A stretch of DNA of 64,000 nt, from positions 5,704,001-5,768,000 of the forward strand of contig NZ_BHZC01000001.1 in NCBI RefSeq assembly GCF_003865135.1. Direction: 5' to 3'. Shown here piece after piece: positions 37,106 to 46,742 of this stretch. The position numbers were made by a program, and so were the translations under genes. Origin of the DNA: Streptomyces chrestomyceticus JCM 4735 (GTDB lineage: Bacteria; Actinomycetota; Actinomycetes; Streptomycetales; Streptomycetaceae). Each line of letters opens with the position of its first letter. The first letter of the stretch is position 1. Below the pieces are notes generated by a model. The model was not told where the DNA came from. It saw only the letters and a program-made list of their open reading frames with translations, and ran no database searches.

Positions 37106-37424
37106 CCGGGTGTCTGTTTTGGGGGATATGTTTCACCTCATCCGGTTACTGCGGGCGGCGAAAGGTTTGTGCAGAGGCGGTGCGGAGCAGACGGGCGACA
37201 TCCGCGCACTCCCGCGCGCCGTTGCGGTCTCGTGACCTGAATGTGACCTGTTTCGCTTCGGCGAGCGCGCTGCAACGGCTGCGCCGCCCGTCGCGTCCTT
37301 GGGTGTGAGAGAGGAGTTACGGGTGATGCGGCTGGGGAAGTGTCCTGTTTTTTGCCGATTTGAACACTTTCTGCATAGGCTTGGTTCCGCAGAGTGAATA
37401 AGGGGCCCAATAGCAGATCTCGGC

Positions 37425-37454
37425 TTGACTGGCCCGGATCGGCACACTTGTAAT
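37425..37454 (+). promoter_or_regulatory. whiB: Candidate whiB promoter
   Basis: TTGACT (37425-37430) and TGTAAT (37449-37454) with an 18-nt spacer, ~70 nt before the whiB ATG, fit a principal-sigma promoter. The wider gap 37106-37424 is unusually A/T-rich for this chromosome and may hold more promoters; I see no gene in it. Confidence 0.55.
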
Positions 37455-37526
37455 TTCACTCGTGTCGTTCAGCCGTCATCGGTAACGGCTGCATCACGGG
37501 GACGCAAAGACAGACGAGGGGCGCAC

Positions 37527-37790
37527 ATGACCGAGCTGTTCCAGGAATTGCTGGTCGAAGAGGCGGACGAGGAGCTCGGCTGGCAGGAGCGCGCGCTGTG
37601 CGCCCAGACCGACCCCGAATCCTTCTTCCCGGAGAAGGGTGGCTCCACCCGCGAGGCCAAGAAGGTCTGCCTCGCGTGCGAGGTCCGCTCCGAATGTCTC
37701 GAATATGCCCTCGCCAACGACGAACGCTTCGGCATCTGGGGCGGACTGTCCGAGCGCGAGCGGCGCCGGCTCAAGAAGGCAGCGGTCTGA
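37527..37790 (+). CDS. whiB: WhiB, iron-sulfur developmental regulator
   Basis: 87 aa, ATG with GACGAGGGGCG upstream. The four cluster ligands are the Cys of RALCAQTDP and the CLACEVRSEC set (C-x2-C-x5-C), followed by the Wbl turn GIWGG and a basic C-terminal tail RERRRLKKAAV. Opening MTELFQELLVEEADEELGWQ is typical of WhiB itself rather than other Wbl proteins. WhiB acts with WhiA to start sporulation septation in aerial hyphae. Flanking genes (F420/cysteine dioxygenase on one side, giant glycosyltransferase on the other) agree with the usual whiB neighbourhood. Confidence 0.95.
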   Translation: MTELFQELLVEEADEELGWQERALCAQTDPESFFPEKGGSTREAKKVCLACEVRSECLEYALANDERFGIWGGLSERERRRLKKAAV

Positions 37791-37851
37791 CGTCCAGTGC
37801 GACGGCCCGGCTGCCGGGCCACCGATTCTCCCCATATCCCCCTATAGACAA

Positions 37852-37889
37852 CGGTCCGCCTCCGGAGCCCGGCTGCCGGCGGCGGACCG
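37852..37889 (+). terminator. Terminator after whiB
   Basis: Arms 37852-37865 and 37876-37889 pair over 14 positions with one mismatch around a 10-nt loop. A shorter hairpin GGCCCGG/CCGGGCC at 37804-37820 precedes it. Confidence 0.6.
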
Positions 37890-38081
37890 CTGTGTACGCG
37901 GCAGACGGACGCGCACCGCCGAAGCATTAGTGTGGGGCCGCGTCCGAGGCGCACCGACGCCCTGACCGGCACCCGGCCACGACCGTGCCGTCGGCCGCAC
38001 CGCGTCGCCGTCCGTCGCAGTCCACAGCGCAGCGCTATGCCGGGGGAGGACCCCGAGACCCCCGGGAGGGCCCCTACCTCG

Positions 38082-41000
38082 ATGTCCGTGCACAGTCAGC
38101 CGGCCGACCAGGCCGCGCAAGCCGCCGACCGCTACCACGACGGCTCACCGGAGTTCCCCCGGCACGTCGTCACCGCCGTACTCGTCTCCCACGACGGCGA
38201 ACGCTGGCTCCCCGACGTCCTCGCCGGACTCCTCGGCCAGGAACGCCCGCCGCAGCAGATCCTCGGCGCCGACACCGGCAGCGCGGACGCCTCCGCCCGG
38301 CTGCTCGGCGAGGCCCTCGGCGACGACCGGGTGCTCCACCTCGCCCGCCGCTCCGGCTTCGGCACCGCCGTCGACGAGGCCGTCCGCACCGCCCCCGTCC
38401 TCGGCCCCGACGACCTGCCGTACCTGCGCCGCCCCAGCGGCTGGGACCCGGTCGGCCGCACCTGGCGCGACGACGCCTACGACCTGCCGGAACTCCCGCA
38501 CGGCGAACCCGTCCAGTGGCTGTGGCTGCTGCACGACGACTGCGCCCCCGAACCCGACGCGCTCGCCGAACTGCTGCGCGTCGCCGACTCCAGCCCCTCC
38601 ACCGCCGTCGTCGGTCCCAAGCTCCGTAGCTGGTACGACCGCAGACAGCTCCTCGAAGCAGGCGTCAGCATCGCCCGCAGCGGCCGCCGTTGGACCGGTC
38701 TGGACCGCCGCGAACAGGACCAGGGCCAGCACGACCAGGTACGGCCCGTCCTGTCCGTCTCCAGCGCGGGCATGCTCATCCGCCGCGACGTGTACGAGCA
38801 GTTGGGCGGCTTCGACCGCCGCCTGCCCCTGATGCGCGACGACGTCGACCTGTGCTGGCGCGCCCAGGCCGCCGGACACCAGGTCCTCGTCGCCCCCGAC
38901 GCCGTCCTGCGGCACGCCGAGGCGTCCGCCCGCGAGCGACGCCCCATCGACTGCGTCGGCCGTTCCACCGCCAGCCCCCACCGCGTCGACAAGGCCGGCG
39001 CCGTCTACACCCTCCTGGCCAACACCCGGGGCGCCCTGCTCCCGTACGTCGCCCTGCGCATCGTCCTCGGCACCCTGCTGCGCGTCCTCGCCTACCTCGT
39101 CGGCAAGGTCCCCGGCCAGGCCCTCGACGAACTCGCCGGCCTCATCGGCACCCTGCTGCGCCCCGGCGCGATCCTCGCCGCCCGCAAGAAACGCGGCCGC
39201 CCCGCCACGGACGCGAGCGAACTGCGGCCCCTGTTCCCGCCACCCGGCGCGACCGTACGGGCCACCGTCGAACAGGTCGCCGGCAACCTCGCCGGACGCT
39301 CCGCCCCCGACGCCGCCTCCGCCGGACGGCACGGCGCCGTCGAGTCCGGACCCGGCGGCGACGACGCCGACTACCTGGAGATCGAACAGTTCGCCCGGCT
39401 CAAGCGGATCGCCCGCCGGCCGGCCCCGGTGCTCTTCCTCCTCCTGCTCCTCGTCTCGCTCGTCGCCTGCCGCTCCCTGCTCGGCTCCGGCGCCCTCACC
39501 GGCGGCGCCCTGCTGCCCGCCCCCGACCGCCTCGGCGACCTCTGGTCGAGCTACCTCGACGGCTGGCACGCCATCGGCACCGGCAGCACCGCCGCCGCGC
39601 CCCCGTACCTCGCCGTCCTCGCCCTCGTCGCCACCTTCTTCCTCGGCAGCACCGGCACCGCCGTCACCGTCCTGCTCGTGTGCTCCGTACCGCTCGCCGG
39701 ACTGAGCGCCTACTTCGCGTCCCGGCCGCTGGTCACCTCCCGCCTGCTGCGCGCCTGGGGCAGCGTCGTCTACGCCTTCCTGCCCGCCGCCACCGGCGCC
39801 CTGGCCGGCGGCCGCATCGGTACCGCCGTCCTCGCGATCCTGCTGCCCCTCATGGCACGCGCCGCCGTCGCCGCCGGCGGCTTGCGGCTGTCGCCCGGCA
39901 CCCGGCCGAGCTGGCGCGCCGCCTGGGCGTACGCGCTGCTGCTCACCTTCACCACCGCCTTCACCCCGGTCGTCTGGCCCGTCGCCGTCCTGCTCGGCAT
40001 CGCCCTGCTCGTGCTGCGCGCCCTCGACGGCAACCGCGGCCTGCTCCTGCCCTACGCCCTGCGGCTCCTGGCCGTCGCCGCCGCCCCGCTCGTCGTCCTG
40101 GCGCCCTGGTCGCTGTCCCTGCTCGCCCACCCCTCGCGCTTCTTCCGGGAAGCCGGACTGGACCTCGGCACGGGCTCGGCCTCCGTACTGGACCTCGTCG
40201 GCATCAGCCCCGGCGGCCCGAAGGCCGCCGGCGGGGTGCTGCTCCTCGGCATCGTGCTGGCCGCGCTGGGCGCCACCCTGCGCGCCGACCGGCAGCGCGC
40301 GGTCCGCATCGCCTGGGCCGCGGCCGTGACCGGCCTGCTCTTCGCCGTGCTCGCCAACCGCACCGCCTGGGCCGGTCCCGCCGTCCTCGTCTACGGGCTC
40401 GCGCTGCTGTGCGCCGCCGCCGTCGGCGCCGAAGGCATCCGCTCCCGTATGGAGACCCTCGGCTTCGGCTGGAAACAGCCGGCCGCCGTCCTGATCGCGA
40501 TCTCCGCCCTGCTCGCCCCGCTGTACGCCGCGGCCAGTTGGATGATCACCGGCGCGGCCGGGCCGCTGGAGCGCCGCGACCCCGTCCAGGTCCCCGCCTT
40601 CGTCGCCGAGGACACCGGCTCCGTCGACCAGGCCCGCACCCTCGTCCTCGACGGCGACGCCGGGCACGTCGCGTACACCCTGGTGCGCGGCTCCGGCGCC
40701 CGCCTCGGCGACGCCGACATCGCCACCGAGACCGGCGAGGACAAGCGGCTCGGCGGCATCGTCGCCCACCTCGTCGCCGGCTCCGGCGCCGACCAGACCA
40801 ACCAGCTCGGCGGCTACGCGGTCCGCTACCTCCTGGTCCGCGACGGCGCGCCCCGGGACATGGGCCGCGTCCTGGACGCCACCCCCGGCCTGACCCGCCT
40901 CAGCCAGGACGACGGCAGCGCCCTGTGGCGCGTCGACCAGCGCGTCTCGCGGCTCTCGATCGTGCCCGGGGACACCAAGGACGGCACGCGCGCGGGCCGC

Positions 41001-41975
41001 GCCGCCGCACCGGTCCCGGTCCCGTCCGGCCCCGTCGCGGCCCACACCGACCTGCCCAACGGCGCCGACGGCCGGGTACTGCGCCTCGCCGACACCGCCG
41101 ACGCGGGCTGGCAGGCCACCCTCGACGGCAAGGCGCTGAAGGCGGTCACGGTCGACGGCTGGGCGCAGGGCTTCGAACTGCCCGCGTCCGGCGGCCGCCT
41201 GGACCTCATTTACGACGACCCCGTGGGCCACACCGCGTGGCTGTGGGCCCAGGGCCTGCTCGCCGTGGTCCTGGTGGTGCTCGCCCTGCCGGGCCGCCGC
41301 CGGGAGATCGACGACGACCTGCCCGAGGACGGCGCGGCCGCGACGGCCGCACCGGACGCCACGGGTGACGGCCGCCGCGCCCGGCGGCTGCGGGCCGCCC
41401 AGGCCGCCCCCGAAGGCGGCGCGGAGCCGGGCATCCCGGGCCCGCGGCCCGGGGACGACCCGGTGACCGACCCGGCGGCGCCTCCCGCCGCCGACCCGAT
41501 GGCCGCCCCGACTGCCGACCCGTACGCGGCCGTGCCGCAGCAGCAGAGCTACGAGCAGCAGCCGACGTACGGGGAGCAGCCGGGCTACGAGCAGCAGCCG
41601 GGGTACGGGCAGCAGGGCTACGACCCGCAGCAGCCGTACGGGCACCAGACGTACGACCAGTGGCAGCAGCAGCCGTACGGGCAGGAGCAGTACCCCCAGG
41701 GCCAGTACGCGCCGGATCAGCACGTACCGGATCAGCAGACACCGGACCCGTACGGGCAGAACCAGTACGGCCAGCCGTACGCGGGCGCGGCAGGCACCGC
41801 CCCGGCCGACCCGGACCAGGCCGCCGCCCCCTACGCGCCCGGCGCCTACGACCCGTACCACTACGGCCAGCAGCCCACCCAGCAGCCGCCGCACCAGCAG
41901 CAGCCCTACGACGACGGCACGACGTACCCCGGCTCCTACCGCGAGCCCCGCCGTGACGGGAGCGACCAGCAGTGA
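38082..41975 (+). CDS. Large membrane glycosyltransferase family 2 protein
   Basis: 1297 aa from ATG 38082 (MSVHSQPADQ; GGGAGGG 11 nt upstream); ATG 38037 and 37932 are longer options without better signals. The N-terminal GT2 domain (~25-330) has VTAVLVSHDGERWLPDVLAGL, LGADTGSADAS, WLWLLHDDCAPEPDAL and FDRRLPLMRDDVDLCWRAQ. The middle carries ~12-14 TM helices, then an extracytoplasmic region and a last TM (~1085). The C-terminal ~190 residues are cytoplasmic and low in complexity, dominated by Gln/Tyr/Pro/Gly (units like YEQQPGYGQQ). A Streptomyces family encoded next to whiB; probably polymerises or transfers sugars across the membrane. Acceptor unknown. Confidence 0.85.
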   Translation: MSVHSQPADQAAQAADRYHDGSPEFPRHVVTAVLVSHDGERWLPDVLAGLLGQERPPQQILGADTGSADASARLLGEALGDDRVLHLARRSGFGTAVDEAVRTAPVLGPDDLPYLRRPSGWDPVGRTWRDDAYDLPELPHGEPVQWLWLLHDDCAPEPDALAELLRVADSSPSTAVVGPKLRSWYDRRQLLEAGVSIARSGRRWTGLDRREQDQGQHDQVRPVLSVSSAGMLIRRDVYEQLGGFDRRLPLMRDDVDLCWRAQAAGHQVLVAPDAVLRHAEASARERRPIDCVGRSTASPHRVDKAGAVYTLLANTRGALLPYVALRIVLGTLLRVLAYLVGKVPGQALDELAGLIGTLLRPGAILAARKKRGRPATDASELRPLFPPPGATVRATVEQVAGNLAGRSAPDAASAGRHGAVESGPGGDDADYLEIEQFARLKRIARRPAPVLFLLLLLVSLVACRSLLGSGALTGGALLPAPDRLGDLWSSYLDGWHAIGTGSTAAAPPYLAVLALVATFFLGSTGTAVTVLLVCSVPLAGLSAYFASRPLVTSRLLRAWGSVVYAFLPAATGALAGGRIGTAVLAILLPLMARAAVAAGGLRLSPGTRPSWRAAWAYALLLTFTTAFTPVVWPVAVLLGIALLVLRALDGNRGLLLPYALRLLAVAAAPLVVLAPWSLSLLAHPSRFFREAGLDLGTGSASVLDLVGISPGGPKAAGGVLLLGIVLAALGATLRADRQRAVRIAWAAAVTGLLFAVLANRTAWAGPAVLVYGLALLCAAAVGAEGIRSRMETLGFGWKQPAAVLIAISALLAPLYAAASWMITGAAGPLERRDPVQVPAFVAEDTGSVDQARTLVLDGDAGHVAYTLVRGSGARLGDADIATETGEDKRLGGIVAHLVAGSGADQTNQLGGYAVRYLLVRDGAPRDMGRVLDATPGLTRLSQDDGSALWRVDQRVSRLSIVPGDTKDGTRAGRAAAPVPVPSGPVAAHTDLPNGADGRVLRLADTADAGWQATLDGKALKAVTVDGWAQGFELPASGGRLDLIYDDPVGHTAWLWAQGLLAVVLVVLALPGRRREIDDDLPEDGAAATAAPDATGDGRRARRLRAAQAAPEGGAEPGIPGPRPGDDPVTDPAAPPAADPMAAPTADPYAAVPQQQSYEQQPTYGEQPGYEQQPGYGQQGYDPQQPYGHQTYDQWQQQPYGQEQYPQGQYAPDQHVPDQQTPDPYGQNQYGQPYAGAAGTAPADPDQAAAPYAPGAYDPYHYGQQPTQQPPHQQQPYDDGTTYPGSYREPRRDGSDQQ

Positions 41976-43507
41976 AGCGCACCATCATGTCCTTGATCGG
42001 CGCGGTCGCGGCGCTCGGCGCGGTCACCGGTGTCGCCGCCGTCGCCGCCCCGGACGGGCAGCGCGCCGCCCCGGCCGAGGGCGCTTCCCGGCGGCCCGTC
42101 GAACGGTCCGCGCTGCTCTGCCCGCCGCCCACCTCGTCGGAGGTCGGCGACACCACGTACACCGCCTTCACCCCCGAGGGGACGGGCGGCAAGGCCGGTT
42201 CCCAGGGCACCGCCGGGCTGCTGCCCGCGCCGTCGGGCAAGCAGCCGGACGGCAAGGGCGGCAAGGGCAAGGAGGGCGCCGGCCAGGGCGCGCAGGCGGG
42301 CGCCGACCCCGTCGCGCCCCTGAAGAAGCCCGGCACGCCCGTCACCGCGACCACGGACCGCGCGGACGCGCCCGCCCTGGCCGGGACCGCCGACGGCGCC
42401 CTGGCCCCCGGCTGGACCGTCCAGCAGACCACCAGCGTCGCGGCCGGCAACGGACGCGGCCTGCTCGGCCTGTCCTGCGCGGCGCCCGACACCGACTTCT
42501 GGTTCCCCGGCGTCAGCACCGCCAAGGACCGCCAGGACTACGTCCACCTCACCAACCCCGACGACACCCCGGCCGTCGTCGACCTCGACCTGCGCGGCAA
42601 GGACGGCCCGCTGAAGGCCGCCTCCGGTGAGAACATCACCGTCCCGCCGCACTCCACCGTGCCGGTCCTGCTCTCCACCCTGACGGGCACGCCCGCCCCG
42701 GACGCGGCCCTGCACGTGGTCGCCCGCGAGGGCCGGGTCGGCGCCTCCGTCCAGGCCGCCGACGCGAAACTGGGCGGCGACTGGCTGCCCGCGGCGGCGG
42801 ACCCCGCGTCCGGCGCGGTCCTGCCGGGCATCCCGGCCGACGCCACCGGCGTCCACCTCGTCGCCGTCGCGTCCGGCAAGGAGGACGCCGACCTCAAGGT
42901 GCAGCTTGCCACCCCGAACGGCCTGATCACCCCGGCCGGCCTGGAGACCCTGCACGTCAAGAGCGGCATGACGGCCTCCGCCGACCTCCAGGACCTCACC
43001 AAGGGCGAGCCGGGCTCACTGGTGCTGACCCCTGCCGGCAGCTCCAAGGCGCCCGTCGCGGTGGCCCTCCGGGTCACCCGCGGCAAGGGCGACAAGCAGG
43101 AGATGGCCTTCATCCCGGCCACCGGACCGGTCGCCCGGCGCGCCACCGTCGCCGACAACCGCGACAAGGGCAGCACCCTGTCCCTGGTCGCGCCGGAGAA
43201 GGGCAAGGACGCCAAGGTCACGGTCACCGCGTCGGCGGGCAGCGGGGGCGGTACGCCGGTGTCGAAGACGTACACGGTCAAGGGCGGCAGCACCCTCACC
43301 GTGGAACCGCCGCGCCCGCAGGGCCTCAAGGGCTCCTACGCCCTGACCGTCACCCCGGCGGCGGGCAGCGGCCCGGTCCACGCGGCACGGACCCTGGCCC
43401 TGCCTCGAGGCGCCCTGCCCGCCTTCACCGTGCAGACGCTCCCGGACGACCGGGGGACGGTGGTGGTGCCGACGGCGGGGGAGGACCTCGGTCTGCTGCT
43501 GAAGTGA
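41972..43507 (+). CDS. DUF5719 family exported protein
   Basis: 511 aa, GTG start overlapping the glycosyltransferase stop by 4 nt. Signal peptide MKRTIMSLIGAVAALGAVTGVAAVAA. The mature part is beta-rich: LLGLSCAAPDTDFWFPGVS then repeated Ig-like strands (HLTNPDDTPAVVDLDL, PPHSTVPVLL). It should be exported and stay at the cell surface. Tight coupling suggests it works with the glycosyltransferase, for instance as an extracytoplasmic partner. No enzymatic motif is visible. Confidence 0.85.
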   Translation: MKRTIMSLIGAVAALGAVTGVAAVAAPDGQRAAPAEGASRRPVERSALLCPPPTSSEVGDTTYTAFTPEGTGGKAGSQGTAGLLPAPSGKQPDGKGGKGKEGAGQGAQAGADPVAPLKKPGTPVTATTDRADAPALAGTADGALAPGWTVQQTTSVAAGNGRGLLGLSCAAPDTDFWFPGVSTAKDRQDYVHLTNPDDTPAVVDLDLRGKDGPLKAASGENITVPPHSTVPVLLSTLTGTPAPDAALHVVAREGRVGASVQAADAKLGGDWLPAAADPASGAVLPGIPADATGVHLVAVASGKEDADLKVQLATPNGLITPAGLETLHVKSGMTASADLQDLTKGEPGSLVLTPAGSSKAPVAVALRVTRGKGDKQEMAFIPATGPVARRATVADNRDKGSTLSLVAPEKGKDAKVTVTASAGSGGGTPVSKTYTVKGGSTLTVEPPRPQGLKGSYALTVTPAAGSGPVHAARTLALPRGALPAFTVQTLPDDRGTVVVPTAGEDLGLLLK

Positions 43508-43542
43508 TACGGGGGCCGCGAGGCCCGTCGGGATGCCCGGAG

Positions 43543-44082
43543 TCAGTCCTGCCCGTACCGCGGGTCGACCGACTCCGGCGCCAGGCCGAGCAGCTCCGCG
43601 ACCTGTTCGACGACGACCTCGTGCACCAGCAGGGCCCGCTCGTCGCGGTTCTTGGTGCGGATCTCGACCGGGCGGCGGTAGACGACGACCCGTTCCCGCT
43701 GGTCGCCGGTGGCGGGCAGCAGCCGGCCCAGCGGCACGGTCTCCTCGTCGGCGGCCGGCCCGGCGTCCCCGTCGGGGCCGAACCCGGGCACCTCGACGAC
43801 CAGGAAGTCGATGTCCGCCAACTGCGGCCAGCGCCGTTCCAGCCGGTCCCGTGAGTCGTAGACCAGGTCGACGAAGGAGTCCGCGCGGCTCACCGAGAGC
43901 GGCACCTGGGGCGGGGCGACCGGGCCGCGCATACCGCGGCCGTGCCGGTCGCGCCGGCGCGGGCGGGGCCCGGCCGGGGCGGGCGGCCGCGCGGCGCCGC
44001 CGGGCGCGGCGGGGGTGCCGCCGGTGCCGGACGGTGCGGAGGGCCCCCCGGAGTCGGCCGGAGGAGGTACGGGGCTGTCCAT
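43543..44082 (-). CDS. Metallopeptidase-family (minimal zincin) protein with degenerate HExxH
   Basis: 179 aa from ATG 44082; the first ~70 residues are Pro/Gly/Arg-rich. The domain part (DSFVDLVYDSRDRLERRW to the end) matches the minimal-zincin family (DUF1025): VVYRRPVEIRTKNRDERALL then HEVVVEQVAELLG, ending ESVDPRYGQD. In active members this helix is HExxH; here the second His is Glu (H-E-V-V-V-E), so zinc binding and peptidase activity are doubtful. It is divergent from the DUF3499 gene. Confidence 0.8.
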   Translation of the reverse strand: MDSPVPPPADSGGPSAPSGTGGTPAAPGGAARPPAPAGPRPRRRDRHGRGMRGPVAPPQVPLSVSRADSFVDLVYDSRDRLERRWPQLADIDFLVVEVPGFGPDGDAGPAADEETVPLGRLLPATGDQRERVVVYRRPVEIRTKNRDERALLVHEVVVEQVAELLGLAPESVDPRYGQD

Positions 44083-44353
44083 CAGAACCGAGCGTAACCG
44101 TCCCGGGGCAGGCGGCGGGGGAGAGCGGCGGATCCGGTGGCATGTCGTCGGGCGACCGGTCGTAGGCTCGTTGAGTCCGGTTGCGGCCCTGCACCGGACC
44201 GGGAAGGGCATGGGGAATGACATGAAATGTATAGAGTCGTGACGGGTTTCGACGCCCTGCGCCGTCCGGCGCAGTGCGCACCGTACGGTTCGGCCCGGGC
44301 GCCCGCAGGTCAGGCGCACCGGACGAACCGGGACGACACGGTTGGGTGAGGTC

Positions 44354-44797
44354 GTGGAGAGTCATCGCGGCCCGCTCAAGAGTGCGGTACCGTCCAACGT
44401 CGTGAGCCCTGTACGTCGCTGTTCGCGCACTGCGTGCGGCCGCCCCGCCGTCGCAACGCTGACGTACGTCTACGCGGATTCGACCGCCGTGCTCGGACCG
44501 CTCGCCACCTACGCCGAGCCCCACTGCTACGACCTGTGCGCCGAGCACTCCGAGCGGCTGACCGCGCCGCGCGGCTGGGAAGTCGTCCGCCTGGCCACCG
44601 ACACCGGCCCGGCCCGCCCCAGCGGCGACGACCTCGAAGCGCTCGCCAACGCGGTGCGCGAGGCGGCCCGGCCCCAGGAACGCGCGGCGGGCGGCGGCAA
44701 CGGCCCCCAGGTCAGCGGGCCGAACGGGCGCGACGCCCACCCGATGGAGGTCGCCCGGCGGGGGCATCTGCGGGTGCTGCGGTCGCCGGACAACTGA
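44354..44797 (+). CDS. DUF3499 family protein
   Basis: 147 aa from GTG 44354 (GTGAGG upstream); TTG 44342 and GTG 44402 are other possible starts. Likely zinc-ribbon-like Cys/His set: RRCSRTACGRPAVATL, then EPHCYDLCAEHSERL. The C terminus is disordered. DUF3499 is an actinobacterial family of unknown function, often encoded close to manB as here. The two CxxxxC/CxxxC pairs suggest structural metal. Confidence 0.85.
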   Translation: MESHRGPLKSAVPSNVVSPVRRCSRTACGRPAVATLTYVYADSTAVLGPLATYAEPHCYDLCAEHSERLTAPRGWEVVRLATDTGPARPSGDDLEALANAVREAARPQERAAGGGNGPQVSGPNGRDAHPMEVARRGHLRVLRSPDN

Positions 44798-44957
44798 GTC
44801 CCGCGGCCGGGCGGCGCCTGCTTACGGGCGCGCGGCGGAAGCACTTCCGTCCGCGCCATTGACGCCGCCTCGCCGCGGGCACCACCATGCCTCCACTCCC
44901 GAAAGATCCGCTTCCGTATGGCGGAAGTGACGGGGAAGCTGCCCACCGGGAGGCCGA

Positions 44958-46592
44958 GTGTCCGTACCGCAGCGGGAGTTCGTGCAGCACCTGGAACCCG
45001 TGGCCGGCTCGCTCGCCCTGTCCGCGCTCGTCGCCGCGCTCCCGCTGGTCACCGTCCTCGTCCTGCTCGGCGCCGTACGGATGCGCGCCCACCGCGCCGG
45101 ACTCGTGGGCCTCGCCGTCGCCCTCGCCACCGCCTGCCTCGGCTACGGCATGCCCGCCGGGCAGGCCCTGTCCGCCGCCGCGCAGGGCGCGCTCTTCGGC
45201 CTGTTCCCCATCCTGTGGATCGTCGTCAACGCCCTGTGGGTGTACCGGATGACGGTCCGCACCCGCCACTTCGACGTCCTGCGCCGCTCCTTCTCCGGAC
45301 TCTCCGCCGACCCCCGCGTCCAGGCCCTGGTCATCGCCTTCTGCTTCGGCGCGCTGCTCGAAGCGCTCGCCGGGTTCGGGGCGCCCGTCGCGATCAGCGC
45401 GGTGATGCTGGTCGCCCTCGGCTTCTCCCCGGTACGGGCCGCCGTCATCGCGCTCGTCGCCAACACCGCGCCGGTCGCCTTCGGCGCCATGGGCACCCCC
45501 GTCGTCACCCTCGCCCAGGTCACCGGCCTGCCCCTGGATGCCGTCGCCCCGGTCGTCGGCCGCCAGACGCCGCTGCTCGCCCTCGTCGTACCGCTGCTGC
45601 TGGTGTTCCTGGTCGACGGGCGGCGCGGCCTGCGCGAGACCTGGGCGCCCGCGCTCGCCTGCGGACTGGCCTTCGCCGCCGTGCAGTTCGCGGCCGCCAA
45701 CTACGTCTCCGCGCAACTCGCCGACATCGGCGCGGCCCTCGCGGGCGCCGCCGCCCTCGTCGCCGTACCCGGCGCCCGCAGACCCGCCTCCGAACCCGTA
45801 CGGACCGCCGTCCTGACCGGCGCCCGCAGCGAGGACCTGGACGTCCGCGACTCCCGCGCCGACATCGTCCGCGCCTACGCGCCGTACGCCCTGATCGTCG
45901 CCGTCTTCTCCCTCGCCCAGCTCCCGCCCCTCAAGGACCTCCTCACCCGCGCGACCCGCACCTTCGACTGGCCCTTCCTGGACGTCGCGGACCCGGACGG
46001 CAAGCCGGCCGGCGGCAACGTCTTCTCGCTCCCGCTGCTCGCCACCGGCGGGACCCTGGTGCTGCTGGCCGGCGTGCTGACCGCCGCGGTACTGGGCGTA
46101 CGGGCCGCCACCGCCGTACGTGAATGGGCCGCGACCGTACGCGAACTGCGCCTGGCCGCCCTCACCGTGACCTCCGTCCTGGCCCTCGCCTATGTACTGA
46201 ACCTCTCCGGACAGGCCGCCACCATCGGCCACTTCGTCGCCGCCGCCGGGGCCGGACTGGCCTTCCTCTCGCCCGTCCTCGGCTGGTTCGGCGTCGCCGT
46301 CACCGGCTCCGACACCTCCGCCAACGCCCTCTTCGGCGCCCTCCAGGTCACCGCCGCCCGGCAGTCCGGCCTCTCACCCGTCCTGCTCGCCGCGGCCAAC
46401 AGCTCCGGCGGCGTCCTCGGCAAGATGATCTCCCCGCAGAACCTGGCGATCGCCTGCGCCGCGGTCGGCCTGGCCGGACGCGAGGGCGACCTGCTGCGCA
46501 AGGTGCTGCCGTGGAGCCTGGGGCTGCTGCTGGTGATGTGTCTGATCGTGGTGGGGCAGAGCACGGACGTCCTGGGGTGGATGCTGCCGTAG
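44958..46592 (+). CDS. lldP: L-lactate permease family transporter
   Basis: 544 aa, GTG start. About 12-14 TM helices. Family features: GALLEALAGFGAPVAISAVML, ALVANTAPVAFGAMGTPVV, WFGVAVTGSDTSANALFGALQ and SSGGVLGKMISPQNLAIACAA. It imports lactate, glycolate or similar acids with protons. No lactate dehydrogenase genes adjoin it, so it looks placed between DUF3499 and the mannose genes as a single unit with its own expression. Confidence 0.92.
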   Translation: MSVPQREFVQHLEPVAGSLALSALVAALPLVTVLVLLGAVRMRAHRAGLVGLAVALATACLGYGMPAGQALSAAAQGALFGLFPILWIVVNALWVYRMTVRTRHFDVLRRSFSGLSADPRVQALVIAFCFGALLEALAGFGAPVAISAVMLVALGFSPVRAAVIALVANTAPVAFGAMGTPVVTLAQVTGLPLDAVAPVVGRQTPLLALVVPLLLVFLVDGRRGLRETWAPALACGLAFAAVQFAAANYVSAQLADIGAALAGAAALVAVPGARRPASEPVRTAVLTGARSEDLDVRDSRADIVRAYAPYALIVAVFSLAQLPPLKDLLTRATRTFDWPFLDVADPDGKPAGGNVFSLPLLATGGTLVLLAGVLTAAVLGVRAATAVREWAATVRELRLAALTVTSVLALAYVLNLSGQAATIGHFVAAAGAGLAFLSPVLGWFGVAVTGSDTSANALFGALQVTAARQSGLSPVLLAAANSSGGVLGKMISPQNLAIACAAVGLAGREGDLLRKVLPWSLGLLLVMCLIVVGQSTDVLGWMLP

Positions 46593-46742
46593 AAGCCGCT
46601 CCGGGGACTTTCGGCCGTGAATGACCACCCCCGGCACGGGACACAAGAGGACCCGGGCAGCCGGGCCCCGCCCCGAACCAGCCTCCCGCCGGCCGTGTAC
46701 GGGTAGGTTTGGCACCCCGTCATGACATCAGGAGGGCTGGCT

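Noticed and set aside
36868..37308. 146-codon plus-strand frame upstream of whiB
   Set aside because: No domain, poor codon-position bias over the A/T-rich promoter region, and it runs opposite the leader ORF and the cysteine dioxygenase promoter.
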